Made by a program: the position numbers and the translations under genes. A stretch of 32,259 nucleotides of DNA from Marinobacter antarcticus. GTDB taxonomy: Bacteria > Pseudomonadota > Gammaproteobacteria > Pseudomonadales > Oleiphilaceae. Below the pieces are notes generated by a model. It did no database searches, was not told where the DNA came from, and saw only the letters and a list, made by a program, of their open reading frames with translations. The stretch spans positions 1 through 32,259 of the forward strand of contig NZ_DRGY01000024.1 of NCBI RefSeq assembly GCF_011049865.1, given 5' to 3'. This document shows, piece by piece, positions 18,407-27,246 of this stretch; the first letter of the stretch is position 1; each line of letters starts with the position of its first letter.

Positions 18407-19207
18407 TCAGTTTTCTATCGGGTTCTCGCCGTTTATCTCCGCCAGCATCTGCAGCTCTTTTGCCTTGGCCAACCTCATAAAGTTTCTATTCGCCGCGGTG
18501 ATCGACACGCTGAACCCGAACCAGCCGTTCAAAACTTGCCGATGAACCAGATAATATTTTAGAAACTTGAGAGGAAACTCCACATACAATCGCCCAGCGG
18601 AGATCTTTCGGCCTTTTGCTGCCATATACCGGGCCTGCTCTGAGGAGAGCTGGCAGTATTTTCTTTCCATTTGCTCGAGCGATATAAGCGTTCTGTGAAG
18701 CACATCCCCCTTCAGGTAGAGCACTTTCCCTTCCCTCACCTGGGGGCGATCATTGTTGCTATCCTTCTCTGGCTCTATCGCCGCTCTTTCCCGGTTGTAC
18801 AGGCGCAAGATTTTCTTGTTTTTATCATGTTTGAAAGGATGCCCGGGGTTCGGTTGTGACAACACCCAGCGCATTTTAAAACCCGCGACATCCACCGGGA
18901 TGGGCGCGCCGAAAAGCGACTTGATGTTGTCCACAAGTTCATCCGACAACACTTCATCGGCGTCGAGATCAAGAACCCACTCATTCCGGCAAAGGCTTGC
19001 GGCAAAGGCCTTTTGGCAAGCGAAACCCTGCCAATCATTGTGTACAAACCGGGCTCCCGCCATTTCCACAATGTCTCGGGTTTTGTCAGTGCTTCCAGAG
19101 TCTACGACAATGACTTCGTCAACCCAGCCAATCACCCTTGCCAGTGACTCCGGAAGCCTCATCTCTTCGTTCTGGGTAATGTAATAAACAGATAGGGGTA
19201 ACTTCAT
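18407..19207 (-). CDS. GT2 glycosyltransferase, WaaE/KdtX-like
   Basis: A 266-residue GT-A fold family 2 transferase resembling the WaaE (KdtX) LPS core glucosyltransferases. It opens KLPLSVYYITQNEEMRL, with the nucleotide-binding VDSGSTDKT and the metal-binding LDLDADEVL. The C-terminal half carries HRQVLNGWFGFSVSITAANRNFM, also typical of this group. I chose ATG at 19207, with AGGAG five bases upstream (19213-19217), over an in-frame start at 19255. It is the only minus-strand gene between two plus-strand operons. It is clearly related to the GT2 half of the ligase fusion at 21652-23571. Confidence 0.87.
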   Translation of the reverse strand: MKLPLSVYYITQNEEMRLPESLARVIGWVDEVIVVDSGSTDKTRDIVEMAGARFVHNDWQGFACQKAFAASLCRNEWVLDLDADEVLSDELVDNIKSLFGAPIPVDVAGFKMRWVLSQPNPGHPFKHDKNKKILRLYNRERAAIEPEKDSNNDRPQVREGKVLYLKGDVLHRTLISLEQMERKYCQLSSEQARYMAAKGRKISAGRLYVEFPLKFLKYYLVHRQVLNGWFGFSVSITAANRNFMRLAKAKELQMLAEINGENPIEN

Positions 19208-19340
19208 CACAGCTCCTGACATCAACACAGTCGACTCAAGCCACAGGCCGGTCATTATTACGATGCCAGTATGATAAAGTAATTCATTAACGGTTGGTGC
19301 TTTTCCCTAGATCTCACAAACTCAGGCCCGGAGTAAACTC

Positions 19341-20756
19341 ATGATTCACCCCGTCATTATGGCTGGCGGTACCGGCTCGCGACTTTGGCCGCTGTCACGA
19401 CAGCTGAACCCAAAGCAGTTTCTTAAGCTGACAGACGGCCCGCTCTCGATGCTTCAATCGACCGTGAGCCGACTTGACGGAATGGAAGCCGAAAAGCCTC
19501 TTCTGATCTGCAACGAAGAGCATCGCTTTCTGGCAGCAGAACAAATGCGGCAGTCTGGCCATGAAAACAGCCGCATCATTCTTGAACCCTGCGGTCGCAA
19601 TACGGCGCCCGCCATTGCGCTGGCCGCACTTCAGCTGTGCGAGAGCGCCGATGGCGACGACCCGCTTATGCTGGTTCTTGCTGCCGATCATCTGATCCAG
19701 GATGTGAAGGCGTTCCAGCAGGGTGTCGCAAAGGCTGTACCCCTGGCCAGAGAAGGCAAGCTCGTAACCTTCGGAATTGTTCCCCATCAACCGGAAACCG
19801 GATACGGCTATATACATCGCGGCCGTGAACTCGCCGCGGATTGCTACTCCGTGGACGGTTTTGTGGAAAAGCCGGACCTTCAGACCGCCAACACGTATCT
19901 TGCGTCTGGAGAGTACCTCTGGAACAGCGGCATGTTCCTGTTTGGCGCCCGTCAATATCTGGCGGAGCTGGAGTTACACCGCCCTGACATCCTCTCTACC
20001 TGCCGCGCCGCAATGGCAGATACCCATGCGGATCTTCACTTTATACGGGTGAATTCGGAACTGTTCGCAAGTTGTCCCTCTGAATCCGTGGACTATGCCG
20101 TCATGGAAAAAACCGAGCACGCGGCGGTTATCGCACTGGACGCAGGATGGAGCGACATCGGATCCTGGTCGGCGCTTTGGGATGTCAGCAACAAAGACAT
20201 AAATGGAAACAGCCTCACCGGCGACGTGATAGCCCACCAGACCCACAACACGCTTGTGCGCGCAGAGAGTCGCCTGGTAGCGACCATTGGCGTCGACGAT
20301 CTCGTCATAATCGAGACCAAAGACGCCGTTCTTGTCGCTCACAAAGACAAGGTGCAGGACGTAAAAGCTGTGGTTGAGAAAATTCGCAGTGATGGCCGGC
20401 ACGAGCATATGAATCATCGTGAAGTTTACCGCCCTTGGGGTGTTTATGACTCCATCGACAGCGGCCTTCGCTATCAGGTAAAGCGAATCACCGTAAAGCC
20501 CGGAGCAAAGCTCTCGGTTCAGATGCATCACCATCGCGCTGAGCACTGGATTGTTGTCAGCGGCACAGCGCGGGTAACCAACGGCGAAAAAACCTATCTG
20601 GTTACCGAAAACCAGTCCACATACATCCCCATAGGCCAGGTACACTCCCTGGAAAATCCGGGGGTTATTGATCTGGAACTGATCGAAGTGCAATCCGGCT
20701 CCTATCTTGGAGAGGATGATATTGTCAGATACGAGGACCGGTACGGTAGAAAATGA
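19341..20756 (+). CDS. manC: Mannose-1-phosphate guanylyltransferase / mannose-6-phosphate isomerase
   Basis: A 471-residue bifunctional type II PMI-GMP enzyme (ManC/AlgA/WbpW family) that makes GDP-mannose from GTP and mannose-1-phosphate and interconverts mannose-6-phosphate and fructose-6-phosphate. The nucleotidyltransferase domain has GGTGSRLWP (residues 9-17), PKQFLKL, and FVEKP (174-178), with SGMFLFG after it. The C-terminal cupin isomerase domain opens at RPWGVYDSI and contains the metal-binding [10 protein letters not shown] (about 394-403). The start is ATG at 19341 with CGGAG upstream. It overlaps the next gene by four bases. A TATGAT at 19270-19275 is a possible -10 element without a clear -35. 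No phosphomannomutase gene is in the window. Confidence 0.95.
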   Translation: MIHPVIMAGGTGSRLWPLSRQLNPKQFLKLTDGPLSMLQSTVSRLDGMEAEKPLLICNEEHRFLAAEQMRQSGHENSRIILEPCGRNTAPAIALAALQLCESADGDDPLMLVLAADHLIQDVKAFQQGVAKAVPLAREGKLVTFGIVPHQPETGYGYIHRGRELAADCYSVDGFVEKPDLQTANTYLASGEYLWNSGMFLFGARQYLAELELHRPDILSTCRAAMADTHADLHFIRVNSELFASCPSESVDYAVMEKTEHAAVIALDAGWSDIGSWSALWDVSNKDINGNSLTGDVIAHQTHNTLVRAESRLVATIGVDDLVIIETKDAVLVAHKDKVQDVKAVVEKIRSDGRHEHMNHREVYRPWGVYDSIDSGLRYQVKRITVKPGAKLSVQMHHHRAEHWIVVSGTARVTNGEKTYLVTENQSTYIPIGQVHSLENPGVIDLELIEVQSGSYLGEDDIVRYEDRYGRK

Positions 20757-21658
20757 GCAAGCTGAAGTATTTTTTTGTTGCAGGTTTTCTGCGCATCGCG
20801 GGCTGCCTCTCGCTGGCAAGCGCGCAAAGGATTGGCAAACTTGTAGGTTTGGCTATGTGGAAACTGCCGGTCAAGCCTCGTGAGGTCACCGACATCAACC
20901 TCGCTATTTGCCTGCCTGAATTGTCGCAACCAGCTCGCGCCGCCATGGCAAAAGAGTCTTTGGTGCACACCGGAATGGCAATGCTTGAAATTCCGCTGAT
21001 GTGGGAGTGGCCGGTTGAAAAGTGTCTTGGCCTGGTTCGGGAAACAAAGGGGCTTGAGCTGATCGACGAAGCCTTGGCTGACGGCAGCGGGCTGATCCTG
21101 CTTGCGCCGCACCTCGGGAACTGGGAACTGGCGGGGTTGTTTTTTTCATCCCGCTACAAAATGGCCGCGTTGTACAGCCCGCCGAATATGCCGGAATTCG
21201 AGGACTACATGACTCAGGTCCGGGGGCGACTTGGCTCCGAACTCGTGCGGGGCGACAGGCGGGGTTTGGTAAGGCTCACCGGGATTCTTCGGGAAGGCGG
21301 TGTTGCCGGCATTCTTCCTGATCAGTCCCCTCGTGGCAAAGGCAACGCTTTTGCTCCGTTTTTTGGCATGGAAGTCAAAACCATGACACTGGTATCGAAG
21401 CTCATGCAGCGCACCGGTGCCAAGGTGCTGATGACCTACGCCGAGAGGCTGGAGAACGGCGAAGGTTTTCGGATTGTGGTACGCCAAACCGAGCCGGGCC
21501 TGGACAGCAAAGACACCGTGGCAGCAACAACCGCCATGAATCAGTCTATCGAGCAGTGCATTCGGAACATTCCCGAGCAGTATCAATGGGAATACAAGCG
21601 CATGCGCCATCGACCCGCGGGCGAAATTAATCCCTACAACCCGGACCGGGTATGCTGA
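20753..21658 (+). CDS. Second lysophospholipid/lipid A acyltransferase
   Basis: A 301-residue LpxL/LpxM-superfamily acyltransferase. The catalytic HX4E motif is HLGNWE (His120-Glu125), followed by [18 protein letters not shown], the conserved block of this family, and [12 protein letters not shown] at the C terminus. It belongs to the HLGNWE branch, which in Pseudomonas and relatives contains lipid A secondary acyltransferases. An N-terminal hydrophobic segment (about residues 5-22) should anchor it in the inner membrane. It overlaps manC by four bases and the ligase fusion by seven, so all three are probably translated from one mRNA. It shares only modest resemblance with the lpxL-like gene at 14292, so it is likely a different acylation step. 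Confidence 0.87.
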   Translation: MSKLKYFFVAGFLRIAGCLSLASAQRIGKLVGLAMWKLPVKPREVTDINLAICLPELSQPARAAMAKESLVHTGMAMLEIPLMWEWPVEKCLGLVRETKGLELIDEALADGSGLILLAPHLGNWELAGLFFSSRYKMAALYSPPNMPEFEDYMTQVRGRLGSELVRGDRRGLVRLTGILREGGVAGILPDQSPRGKGNAFAPFFGMEVKTMTLVSKLMQRTGAKVLMTYAERLENGEGFRIVVRQTEPGLDSKDTVAATTAMNQSIEQCIRNIPEQYQWEYKRMRHRPAGEINPYNPDRVC

Positions 21659-23571
21659 ACAATCAACTCAAAAAGCCTGTCCACCTGCTTTTTGTGCTCG
21701 GTATCGCAGGCGCACTTCTTTCGTCCAGCATTTTGGCGGGTGCAACCCTGTTGCTTGCGATGATCGGCTTTGCGACCAGCTACCGAAAATCCCTCTATCA
21801 AGCGGGTTGGGATAAGCCCAAAGAGCTACGCTTATTACATTTTGCTTTCTGGTTCTTTGTACTCGTGAGCGTTTGCTCGTGGGCACTTGAAGGTTTCAGC
21901 TATGAGGGCAGCAAGACCCTTGGCACCCATGCCCGCTTTGTTTTGTTCTGGCCCCTGATTATTGCATTCAGCTATACAAGGCTGAGCGCAAACACAGTAT
22001 TCGCCGGAGCCGGGCTGATGGCCGCTGTTATCATAGGCTTGCTAGGCTCGGCGCTGATCGCAAACCCGGGCTCTTTAGCCGTGTTTTTGAGCAGCCGCTT
22101 TGGCGGTGGCATAAACCCTGTCAGCTTTGGAAATATCGCATTACTCGGCGGCGCTCTCGCTCTGACAGGCGGGCTGTTTTTCTACCACAGCGAACGACGC
22201 CCCCTTGCCCTTCTTCTTATTGTGATAGGGACAGGAGCGGCCGCTGTCGCCATGCTCTCGCAAACCCGGAGCAATCTGATTGCCCTGCCATTTCTTTTGC
22301 TTCTTCTGGTGCCACTGCTTAGCAAAAAACGGCGCATCGTTGGCTTGATCGCAATCCCCTTATTGCTGATGACCGCCATCGCAACCAACGATCGCGTGTT
22401 TGCTCAACTCGAAGGGTTTTGGCAAAATGACGCTCTGGATTCCGGCATCACTATCCGAATGGACGTGTGGGGGCAGGCTTGGCGCATGTTCGCAGAAAAT
22501 GACCTGCTCAACGCTGCCGCTACCCGCGGTATTCCCGGCATTTTAAGCTGGGCGCTACTGATCTTTATACCCCTGTCAGTGTTCGCACGGCACCTGTTCA
22601 GCACTCACATCGCCACCGCACATCTCGCAGCGGCAGGCTCCATGGTCAGCGTTGGTTATCTGCTTTTCGGGCTGACAGAAGCTACCTTTAACCGAACTCT
22701 GTACCTGACATTTTACCTGCTTTGCGTTGCCGGTATTGCCGCAGCAATGCTCAATGAGCTGAGCGCTTCTTACGTGCGACAACGCAGAAGAACCGTATCA
22801 GCCACCATTATCACGATGAATGAGGAAGACCACATCGCCGATTGTCTGAAATCGGCGCGGCTGGTTGCCGACGAGATTATCGTTCTGGATAGCGGAAGCA
22901 CAGACAGAACCGTTGAGATTGCAAGGCAGTATGCAGACATCCTTGAAGTCACTGACTGGCCCGGCTTTGGCGTTCAGAAACAAAGAGCTCTGGAAAAAGC
23001 CACGGGCGATTGGGTGCTGTCGCTGGACGCGGATGAACGCATCACGCCGGAACTGGCCCATGAAATCAATCACCGGCTTGCGGAGCCGGACGCAGATGCC
23101 TACAAGCTCCCCTGGGCGGTCACTATCTATGGCGCCCGACTGGATTTCGGCCGCAGTGGCCGGGCACCTTTGAGGCTGTTCCGGCGGGAGGGTGTTCGGT
23201 TTTCCGACGCTCTGGTTCACGAACGGATCCTGATTCCAGAGGGGCGAAAAACTCGAACGCTGCGTGGACGCCTGACCCACTACACACACAGGGACTTTGG
23301 CCACTCATTGGAGAAAAGCGCTAAATACGCGTGGCTGGGATCGCTGGAAAAGCATCGGAAGGGCAAGAAAACGCGCACCATGATCTACCCTACCCTCAGA
23401 GGGTTAATGACCTTTGTGCAGGTGTACTTTATCCGGTTCGGGTTTCTCGACGGCGCGGTGGGCTATCTGACAGCGATCACTTACGCGCAGGTGACCTTTA
23501 ACAAGTACGCAGGCTTATGGACGTTAAACCCAAAACGAAAAAACCGCACGTCAATCGAAGAAGGCCAGTAG
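21652..23571 (+). CDS. O-antigen ligase-like membrane domain fused to GT2 glycosyltransferase
   Basis: A 639-residue two-part protein. Residues 1 to about 375 are a polytopic membrane domain of the WaaL/O-antigen polymerase type (about ten hydrophobic segments), with MLSQTRSNLIALP and the signature RMDVWGQAWRMF. Residues from about 383 on form a GT2 domain (SATIITMNEEDHIADCL, VLDSGSTDRT, LSLDADE), close to the WaaE-like gene at 18407. In the ligase part, MFAE runs straight into NDLLNAAATRGIPG (residues 283-296). Family members normally have a periplasmic loop of some 35 residues here, ending in a conserved His just before the N-D. That loop and His are missing without a frame change, so ligase activity is doubtful. 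The 3' end overlaps the convergent wecE gene by 21 bases. Confidence 0.85.
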   Translation: MLNNQLKKPVHLLFVLGIAGALLSSSILAGATLLLAMIGFATSYRKSLYQAGWDKPKELRLLHFAFWFFVLVSVCSWALEGFSYEGSKTLGTHARFVLFWPLIIAFSYTRLSANTVFAGAGLMAAVIIGLLGSALIANPGSLAVFLSSRFGGGINPVSFGNIALLGGALALTGGLFFYHSERRPLALLLIVIGTGAAAVAMLSQTRSNLIALPFLLLLLVPLLSKKRRIVGLIAIPLLLMTAIATNDRVFAQLEGFWQNDALDSGITIRMDVWGQAWRMFAENDLLNAAATRGIPGILSWALLIFIPLSVFARHLFSTHIATAHLAAAGSMVSVGYLLFGLTEATFNRTLYLTFYLLCVAGIAAAMLNELSASYVRQRRRTVSATIITMNEEDHIADCLKSARLVADEIIVLDSGSTDRTVEIARQYADILEVTDWPGFGVQKQRALEKATGDWVLSLDADERITPELAHEINHRLAEPDADAYKLPWAVTIYGARLDFGRSGRAPLRLFRREGVRFSDALVHERILIPEGRKTRTLRGRLTHYTHRDFGHSLEKSAKYAWLGSLEKHRKGKKTRTMIYPTLRGLMTFVQVYFIRFGFLDGAVGYLTAITYAQVTFNKYAGLWTLNPKRKNRTSIEEGQ

Positions 23572-24681
23572 CGACTGAATAACCTGTTCCTGTTCTTCAA
23601 CTGACATGCCGTACCAGACCGGCAGGCGCACCAGGCGCTCACTCTCCTGGCTGGTAAATCGCTCCTCGCCGTGGAATCGCCCCATGGTCTGGCCAAACGG
23701 CGTGGCGTGCAGAGGAACATAATGAAAAACGGCCATGACACCGGATTGCTTGAGATGGTCAATCAGAGTTGTTCGTTCTTCCAGATCGCGGACTTTCAGA
23801 AAATACATATGGGCGTTGTGCGCACTAGCCGCTGGCAGCGCTGGGCCTTCGACAACGCCTCTTGAAATCAGTAATTTGAAAGCCCGGTGATAGCCATTCC
23901 AAATCGCCAGACGGTTATCACGAATCTGCTCGGCCAGATTTAACTGCGCCCAGAGATAGGCCGCCTGAAGCTCAGAGGGTAGATAGCTGCTGCCCACTCC
24001 TACCCAGCTGTATTTATCGACCATGCCCCGGAAAAACTGACTGCGGTTGGTGCCCTTTTCCCGAATGATTTCGGCACGGTTGGTGAAACTCGCATCGTTG
24101 ACGATGAGCAGGCCACCCTCACCGCCGCTGGTATAGTTCTTGGTTTCGTGAAAACTGAACGCGCCCAGATGGCCGATTGTGCCCAACGGGCGGTCCTTGT
24201 ATGTGGACATCATGCCTTGGGCGGCGTCTTCGATAACATAAAGCCCATAACGATTAGCCAACGCCATAATCGGGTCCATCTCACACCCGACCCCGGCGTA
24301 ATGCACAGGCACAATAGCTCGTGTTTTTTCGGTAATCGCCGGCTCTATGAGGGTCTCATCAATGTTCATGGTGTCCGGGCGAATATCCACGAATACAATG
24401 CGCGCGCCGCGAAGAACAAACGCGTTCGCGGTACTGACAAAGGTGTAGCTGGGCATGATAATTTCATCGCCTGGCTTCACGTCAATCAACAGGGCGGCCA
24501 TCTCGAGGGCATGGGTACAGGAGGGCGTCAAAAATGCCCGTTCACAACCCAACCGACGTTCAAACCACCGCTGACAGAGCTGGCTGAACGGGCCATCGCC
24601 AGAGAGTTTTCCTTGGGTTAACGCCTCTTCAATGTAGCGCGATTCGGTGCCCGTTGAGGGAGGGCGGTTGAAAGGGATCAC
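23551..24681 (-). CDS. wecE: dTDP-4-amino-4,6-dideoxygalactose transaminase WecE
   Basis: A 376-residue PLP-dependent sugar aminotransferase (DegT/DnrJ/EryC1 family) that transfers an amino group from glutamate to dTDP-4-keto-6-deoxyglucose to give dTDP-Fuc4N. It follows E. coli WecE (RffA) closely over its whole length: MIPFNRPP, LTPSCTHALEMAALL, MPSYTFVSTANAFVLRGA, DIRPDTMNIDETLIEPAI and KGTNRSQFFRG. The PLP lysine is Lys181 in SFHETKNYTSGGEGG, and the cofactor-binding Asp is in VIEDAAQG. The gene overlaps the upstream acyltransferase gene by four bases and is last in the minus-strand run. In enterics this enzyme serves common-antigen synthesis; here it lies in an LPS-core locus. Confidence 0.96.
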   Translation of the reverse strand: MIPFNRPPSTGTESRYIEEALTQGKLSGDGPFSQLCQRWFERRLGCERAFLTPSCTHALEMAALLIDVKPGDEIIMPSYTFVSTANAFVLRGARIVFVDIRPDTMNIDETLIEPAITEKTRAIVPVHYAGVGCEMDPIMALANRYGLYVIEDAAQGMMSTYKDRPLGTIGHLGAFSFHETKNYTSGGEGGLLIVNDASFTNRAEIIREKGTNRSQFFRGMVDKYSWVGVGSSYLPSELQAAYLWAQLNLAEQIRDNRLAIWNGYHRAFKLLISRGVVEGPALPAASAHNAHMYFLKVRDLEERTTLIDHLKQSGVMAVFHYVPLHATPFGQTMGRFHGEERFTSQESERLVRLPVWYGMSVEEQEQVIQSLLAFFD

Positions 24682-25241
24682 CTGCCTTCTTCCTCTAGAA
24701 ATCTTTGTTCAAGTTCATTCAGATCTTTCTTTCTCGCCTTTAACCACGTTGCAGGGCTACCAACATACATTCCCCAAGGCTCTGTGGTTTTTATGACAAG
24801 AGTCATAGCGCCGATTGCACAACCTTCTGCGACTGTTACGCCGGGCAATATAATCGAATTAGCACCCACTATGACCTGTCGCTCGATCAACACCGATGCA
24901 AAAAACTCTCGCTTGTATTTTTTAGGAACAAGAGAGCTGACCATTGTCTCCCCCGAATAGTCATCAGACTGGGAAAAAACCTTTACGCCATAGGCCAGGG
25001 TGCAAAAATCCCGGATCTCCACACCTGGCTGCCCGCCAGCAATCAGGCACATGGGCGTTACATGACAATAACGACCGATGGAAATCTTGCCCGACAGAAC
25101 GCAGAAATCATCAACCCGGGAGAAATCGCCAATATACATTTGCTCCGCGTCATAGATACTTGCCTTGTCGCTTATCTTGACACCCCGACCCAGGCTCTTG
25201 AAATTCATTTCCTTGAGCGCGTTTTCCGAAAGGTAGGCCAT
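24678..25241 (-). CDS. Left-handed beta-helix acyltransferase, candidate dTDP-Fuc4N N-acetyltransferase
   Basis: A 187-residue hexapeptide-repeat acyltransferase. Imperfect hexapeptides (ISDKASIYDAEQMYIGDF, ISIGRYCHVTP, VIVGANSIILPGVTVAEGC) run through most of the protein, followed by GSPATWLKARK, the usual end of the maltose/galactoside O-acetyltransferase type. It lies between wecF and wecE with a 3-base gap and a 4-base overlap, the place where E. coli has WecD, a GNAT-fold enzyme that N-acetylates dTDP-Fuc4N. No GNAT gene is present. The inference is that this protein takes over that step with acetyl-CoA, much as beta-helix enzymes (FdtC, QdtC) do for the 3-amino isomers. The alternative is O-acetylation of the glycan. 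Base content in 24721-24960 is 47% GC by count, below neighbouring genes. Confidence 0.8.
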   Translation of the reverse strand: MAYLSENALKEMNFKSLGRGVKISDKASIYDAEQMYIGDFSRVDDFCVLSGKISIGRYCHVTPMCLIAGGQPGVEIRDFCTLAYGVKVFSQSDDYSGETMVSSLVPKKYKREFFASVLIERQVIVGANSIILPGVTVAEGCAIGAMTLVIKTTEPWGMYVGSPATWLKARKKDLNELEQRFLEEEGR

Positions 25242-25244
25242 TAC

Positions 25245-26297
25245 TCACCCCTTAAAAAGGTCATCAAGTTGCGCGATCAGGTTGGGTTTTGAATACACGT
25301 GGCGGATCAACCGTGCGTTGCTTTTCCCTGAAAGCTCCGGCATCCGAGACAAATCGATGTTTTCAACATCAAACCACTCAATCTTCAGTGAATCCAGCAC
25401 ATTGGCGGTTGAGATATCACGCCGCAGATAGACTTTTTTGCCCATACCAAGAAGCGATATCAGATTGCCTAGCCCCTGCTGACGATTGTGATTGAAAATG
25501 GCGATATCGATAGTGGCAAGAAACGCCTGATACTGATCGGGAGGCAAAAAATCGATGAGAGGCACAAACCGCTCTCCGAACCGCTTTTTTCCTTCGTCAA
25601 TCACTCGCCGGGCATAGTGTTGGTCACCATAGGAGAGAGGCACAAGCACACGAAAATTGTCGGCACGCAGAGCCGCAAGTTTTTCGAACACTTCAAGATG
25701 ATTGTTACTGGGATCGGCAGAATTGCCCACCTGAATCTCGACAAAACCGGTTTTTTGCTCGACGACTTCCGACTCCGAAAACACATTGGAGGTATACATC
25801 AGGCAATGATGGGACATACCGCCAGCGCCGTACCACTCCCTTGCGAGCTCAATATCGCCGGGCACATGGCTGACGAGATGCCCCAGGTGTTTAATAACAA
25901 ACCGTCTGGAGATATTCTTCAGACCGGGTTGTGCATCTGCCTCTCTCTTGCCGTAGAGATCGTTGCCCCAGATGACCCAGTAAGTTTTTTTCAGCAACCA
26001 GGGCATCAGAAAAAGCATATGGGTGACGGCACGAGTGAACAATCCGTGGAGAATAATCCGATCGGCACGATGCATTTGAACGATCAACCGAGCTTTCGCA
26101 GCGGTTTTCTCGACCGGGCCCTTGCCTACCCGATGAACACCGGAACGGCCCGCGGTACTGAATTTATTATGATCACCAAAAATGACGAATTCATGCAGTT
26201 CCGGATCAAAATTAGCCTGCACCAAATCAACAAACGGTGGAATGAACTTCTCCGCCCGACAAATGTGCAGAACTTTTTGCTTGCTCAACGGGCGCAC
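25245..26297 (-). CDS. wecF: TDP-Fuc4NAc:lipid II Fuc4NAc transferase WecF-like
   Basis: A 350-residue member of glycosyltransferase family 56, known from WecF (RffT), which adds Fuc4NAc to the lipid-linked disaccharide of enterobacterial common antigen. Recognisable blocks are VLHICRAEKFIPPFVDLV, HEFVIFGDH, YWVIWGNDLYG, IQVGNSADPSNNH, LVPLSYGD and IFNHNRQQGLGN. The length matches E. coli WecF (359). The GTG at 26297 sits only two bases from AGGAG, so a TTG at 26288 is an alternative start. Partners rfbA and rfbB lie upstream, the acyltransferase and wecE downstream. No wecA, wecG or wzxE is in view, so the acceptor here may differ from common antigen. Confidence 0.9.
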   Translation of the reverse strand: MRPLSKQKVLHICRAEKFIPPFVDLVQANFDPELHEFVIFGDHNKFSTAGRSGVHRVGKGPVEKTAAKARLIVQMHRADRIILHGLFTRAVTHMLFLMPWLLKKTYWVIWGNDLYGKREADAQPGLKNISRRFVIKHLGHLVSHVPGDIELAREWYGAGGMSHHCLMYTSNVFSESEVVEQKTGFVEIQVGNSADPSNNHLEVFEKLAALRADNFRVLVPLSYGDQHYARRVIDEGKKRFGERFVPLIDFLPPDQYQAFLATIDIAIFNHNRQQGLGNLISLLGMGKKVYLRRDISTANVLDSLKIEWFDVENIDLSRMPELSGKSNARLIRHVYSKPNLIAQLDDLFKG

Positions 26298-26327
26298 TGC
26301 TCCTGTTCAACCTACCAAATTCCTAAC

Positions 26328-27224
26328 TTATCGAGTGCCTAATGTAGCAGATTCGTCGACCAATTCCCGTATGTACGCCCCATAACCGCTTTTCGCATAA
26401 AACGCGGCGGCGCTGAGCATGCCAGCGTTATCCAACCAGCCATTACGCCACGCGATTTCTTCAAGGCAGGCAATCTTAAAACCCTGACGCTTTTCAATGG
26501 TTTCAACAAATTGTGCCGCTTCCAGAAGCGTTCCGTGCGTACCGGTATCCAGCCACGCAAACCCGCGCCCGAGGAGCTGAACGGCCAGCGACGCCTCTTC
26601 AAGGTACGCATTATTGATAGCCGTTATTTCCAGTTCTCCCCGAGTTGAAGGAGCTACTTTTTTGGCTATTTCCACCACCCGATTGTCGTAAAAATAAAGC
26701 CCCGTTACCGCAAAATTTGATTTGGGATGCTCGGGTTTTTCCTCCAGCGAGACCGCTTGCATCTCGCTATCGAACTCTATAACCCCGAAATCCCGAGGCG
26801 TTTTGACCTGATACCCGAAAATCATCGCGCCGCGTTTCTGTTGGAGTTGGCGCACCGCATTTTTCAACATAGGCGTAAAACCTTGCCCATAAAAAATGTT
26901 GTCACCAAGAACCAGGCAAACATCCGAGGAGCCAATAAACGTTTCGCCAATCAGAAATGCCTGAGCTAAGCCGTCGGGATTTTTCTGGGTTTCGTAACTC
27001 AGCTTAATCCCGAACCTTTTGCCATCCCCCAATAAGCGTTTGAATGCCGGGGCATCCTCGGGTGTGGTAATGATTAAAATGTCATTGATACCCGCCAACA
27101 TCAAAACCGACAGCGGGTAATAGATCATGGGCTTGTCATAGATAGGCAGGAGCTGTTTGGACACGCCCATGGTGATCGGAAACAGACGGGAGCCAGTGCC
27201 GCCGGCGAGAATAATACCCTTCAT
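26328..27224 (-). CDS. rfbA: Glucose-1-phosphate thymidylyltransferase
   Basis: A 298-residue RfbA/RmlA/RffH enzyme that makes dTDP-glucose from dTTP and glucose-1-phosphate. The pyrophosphorylase signature is GGTGSRLFP (residues 8-16), followed by [17 protein letters not shown]. Other conserved blocks are [35 protein letters not shown] and WLDTGTH. It lies 22 bases after rfbB and 30 bases before wecF on the same strand, the first step of the dTDP-Fuc4NAc branch. No rmlC or rmlD accompanies it, so its product probably does not go to rhamnose through genes at this site. Confidence 0.97.
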   Translation of the reverse strand: MKGIILAGGTGSRLFPITMGVSKQLLPIYDKPMIYYPLSVLMLAGINDILIITTPEDAPAFKRLLGDGKRFGIKLSYETQKNPDGLAQAFLIGETFIGSSDVCLVLGDNIFYGQGFTPMLKNAVRQLQQKRGAMIFGYQVKTPRDFGVIEFDSEMQAVSLEEKPEHPKSNFAVTGLYFYDNRVVEIAKKVAPSTRGELEITAINNAYLEEASLAVQLLGRGFAWLDTGTHGTLLEAAQFVETIEKRQGFKIACLEEIAWRNGWLDNAGMLSAAAFYAKSGYGAYIRELVDESATLGTR

Positions 27225-27246
27225 AATCGCTCAACTTTGCCGAGTG

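Noticed and set aside
19974..20819. Long minus-strand open frame (281 codons) opposite manC
   Set aside because: It lies within the well-conserved cupin and nucleotidyltransferase coding sequence of manC and resembles nothing known.
25488..26342. Long plus-strand open frame (284 codons) opposite wecF
   Set aside because: It is the antisense of a clearly recognised WecF, has no family resemblance, and no ribosome-binding site.
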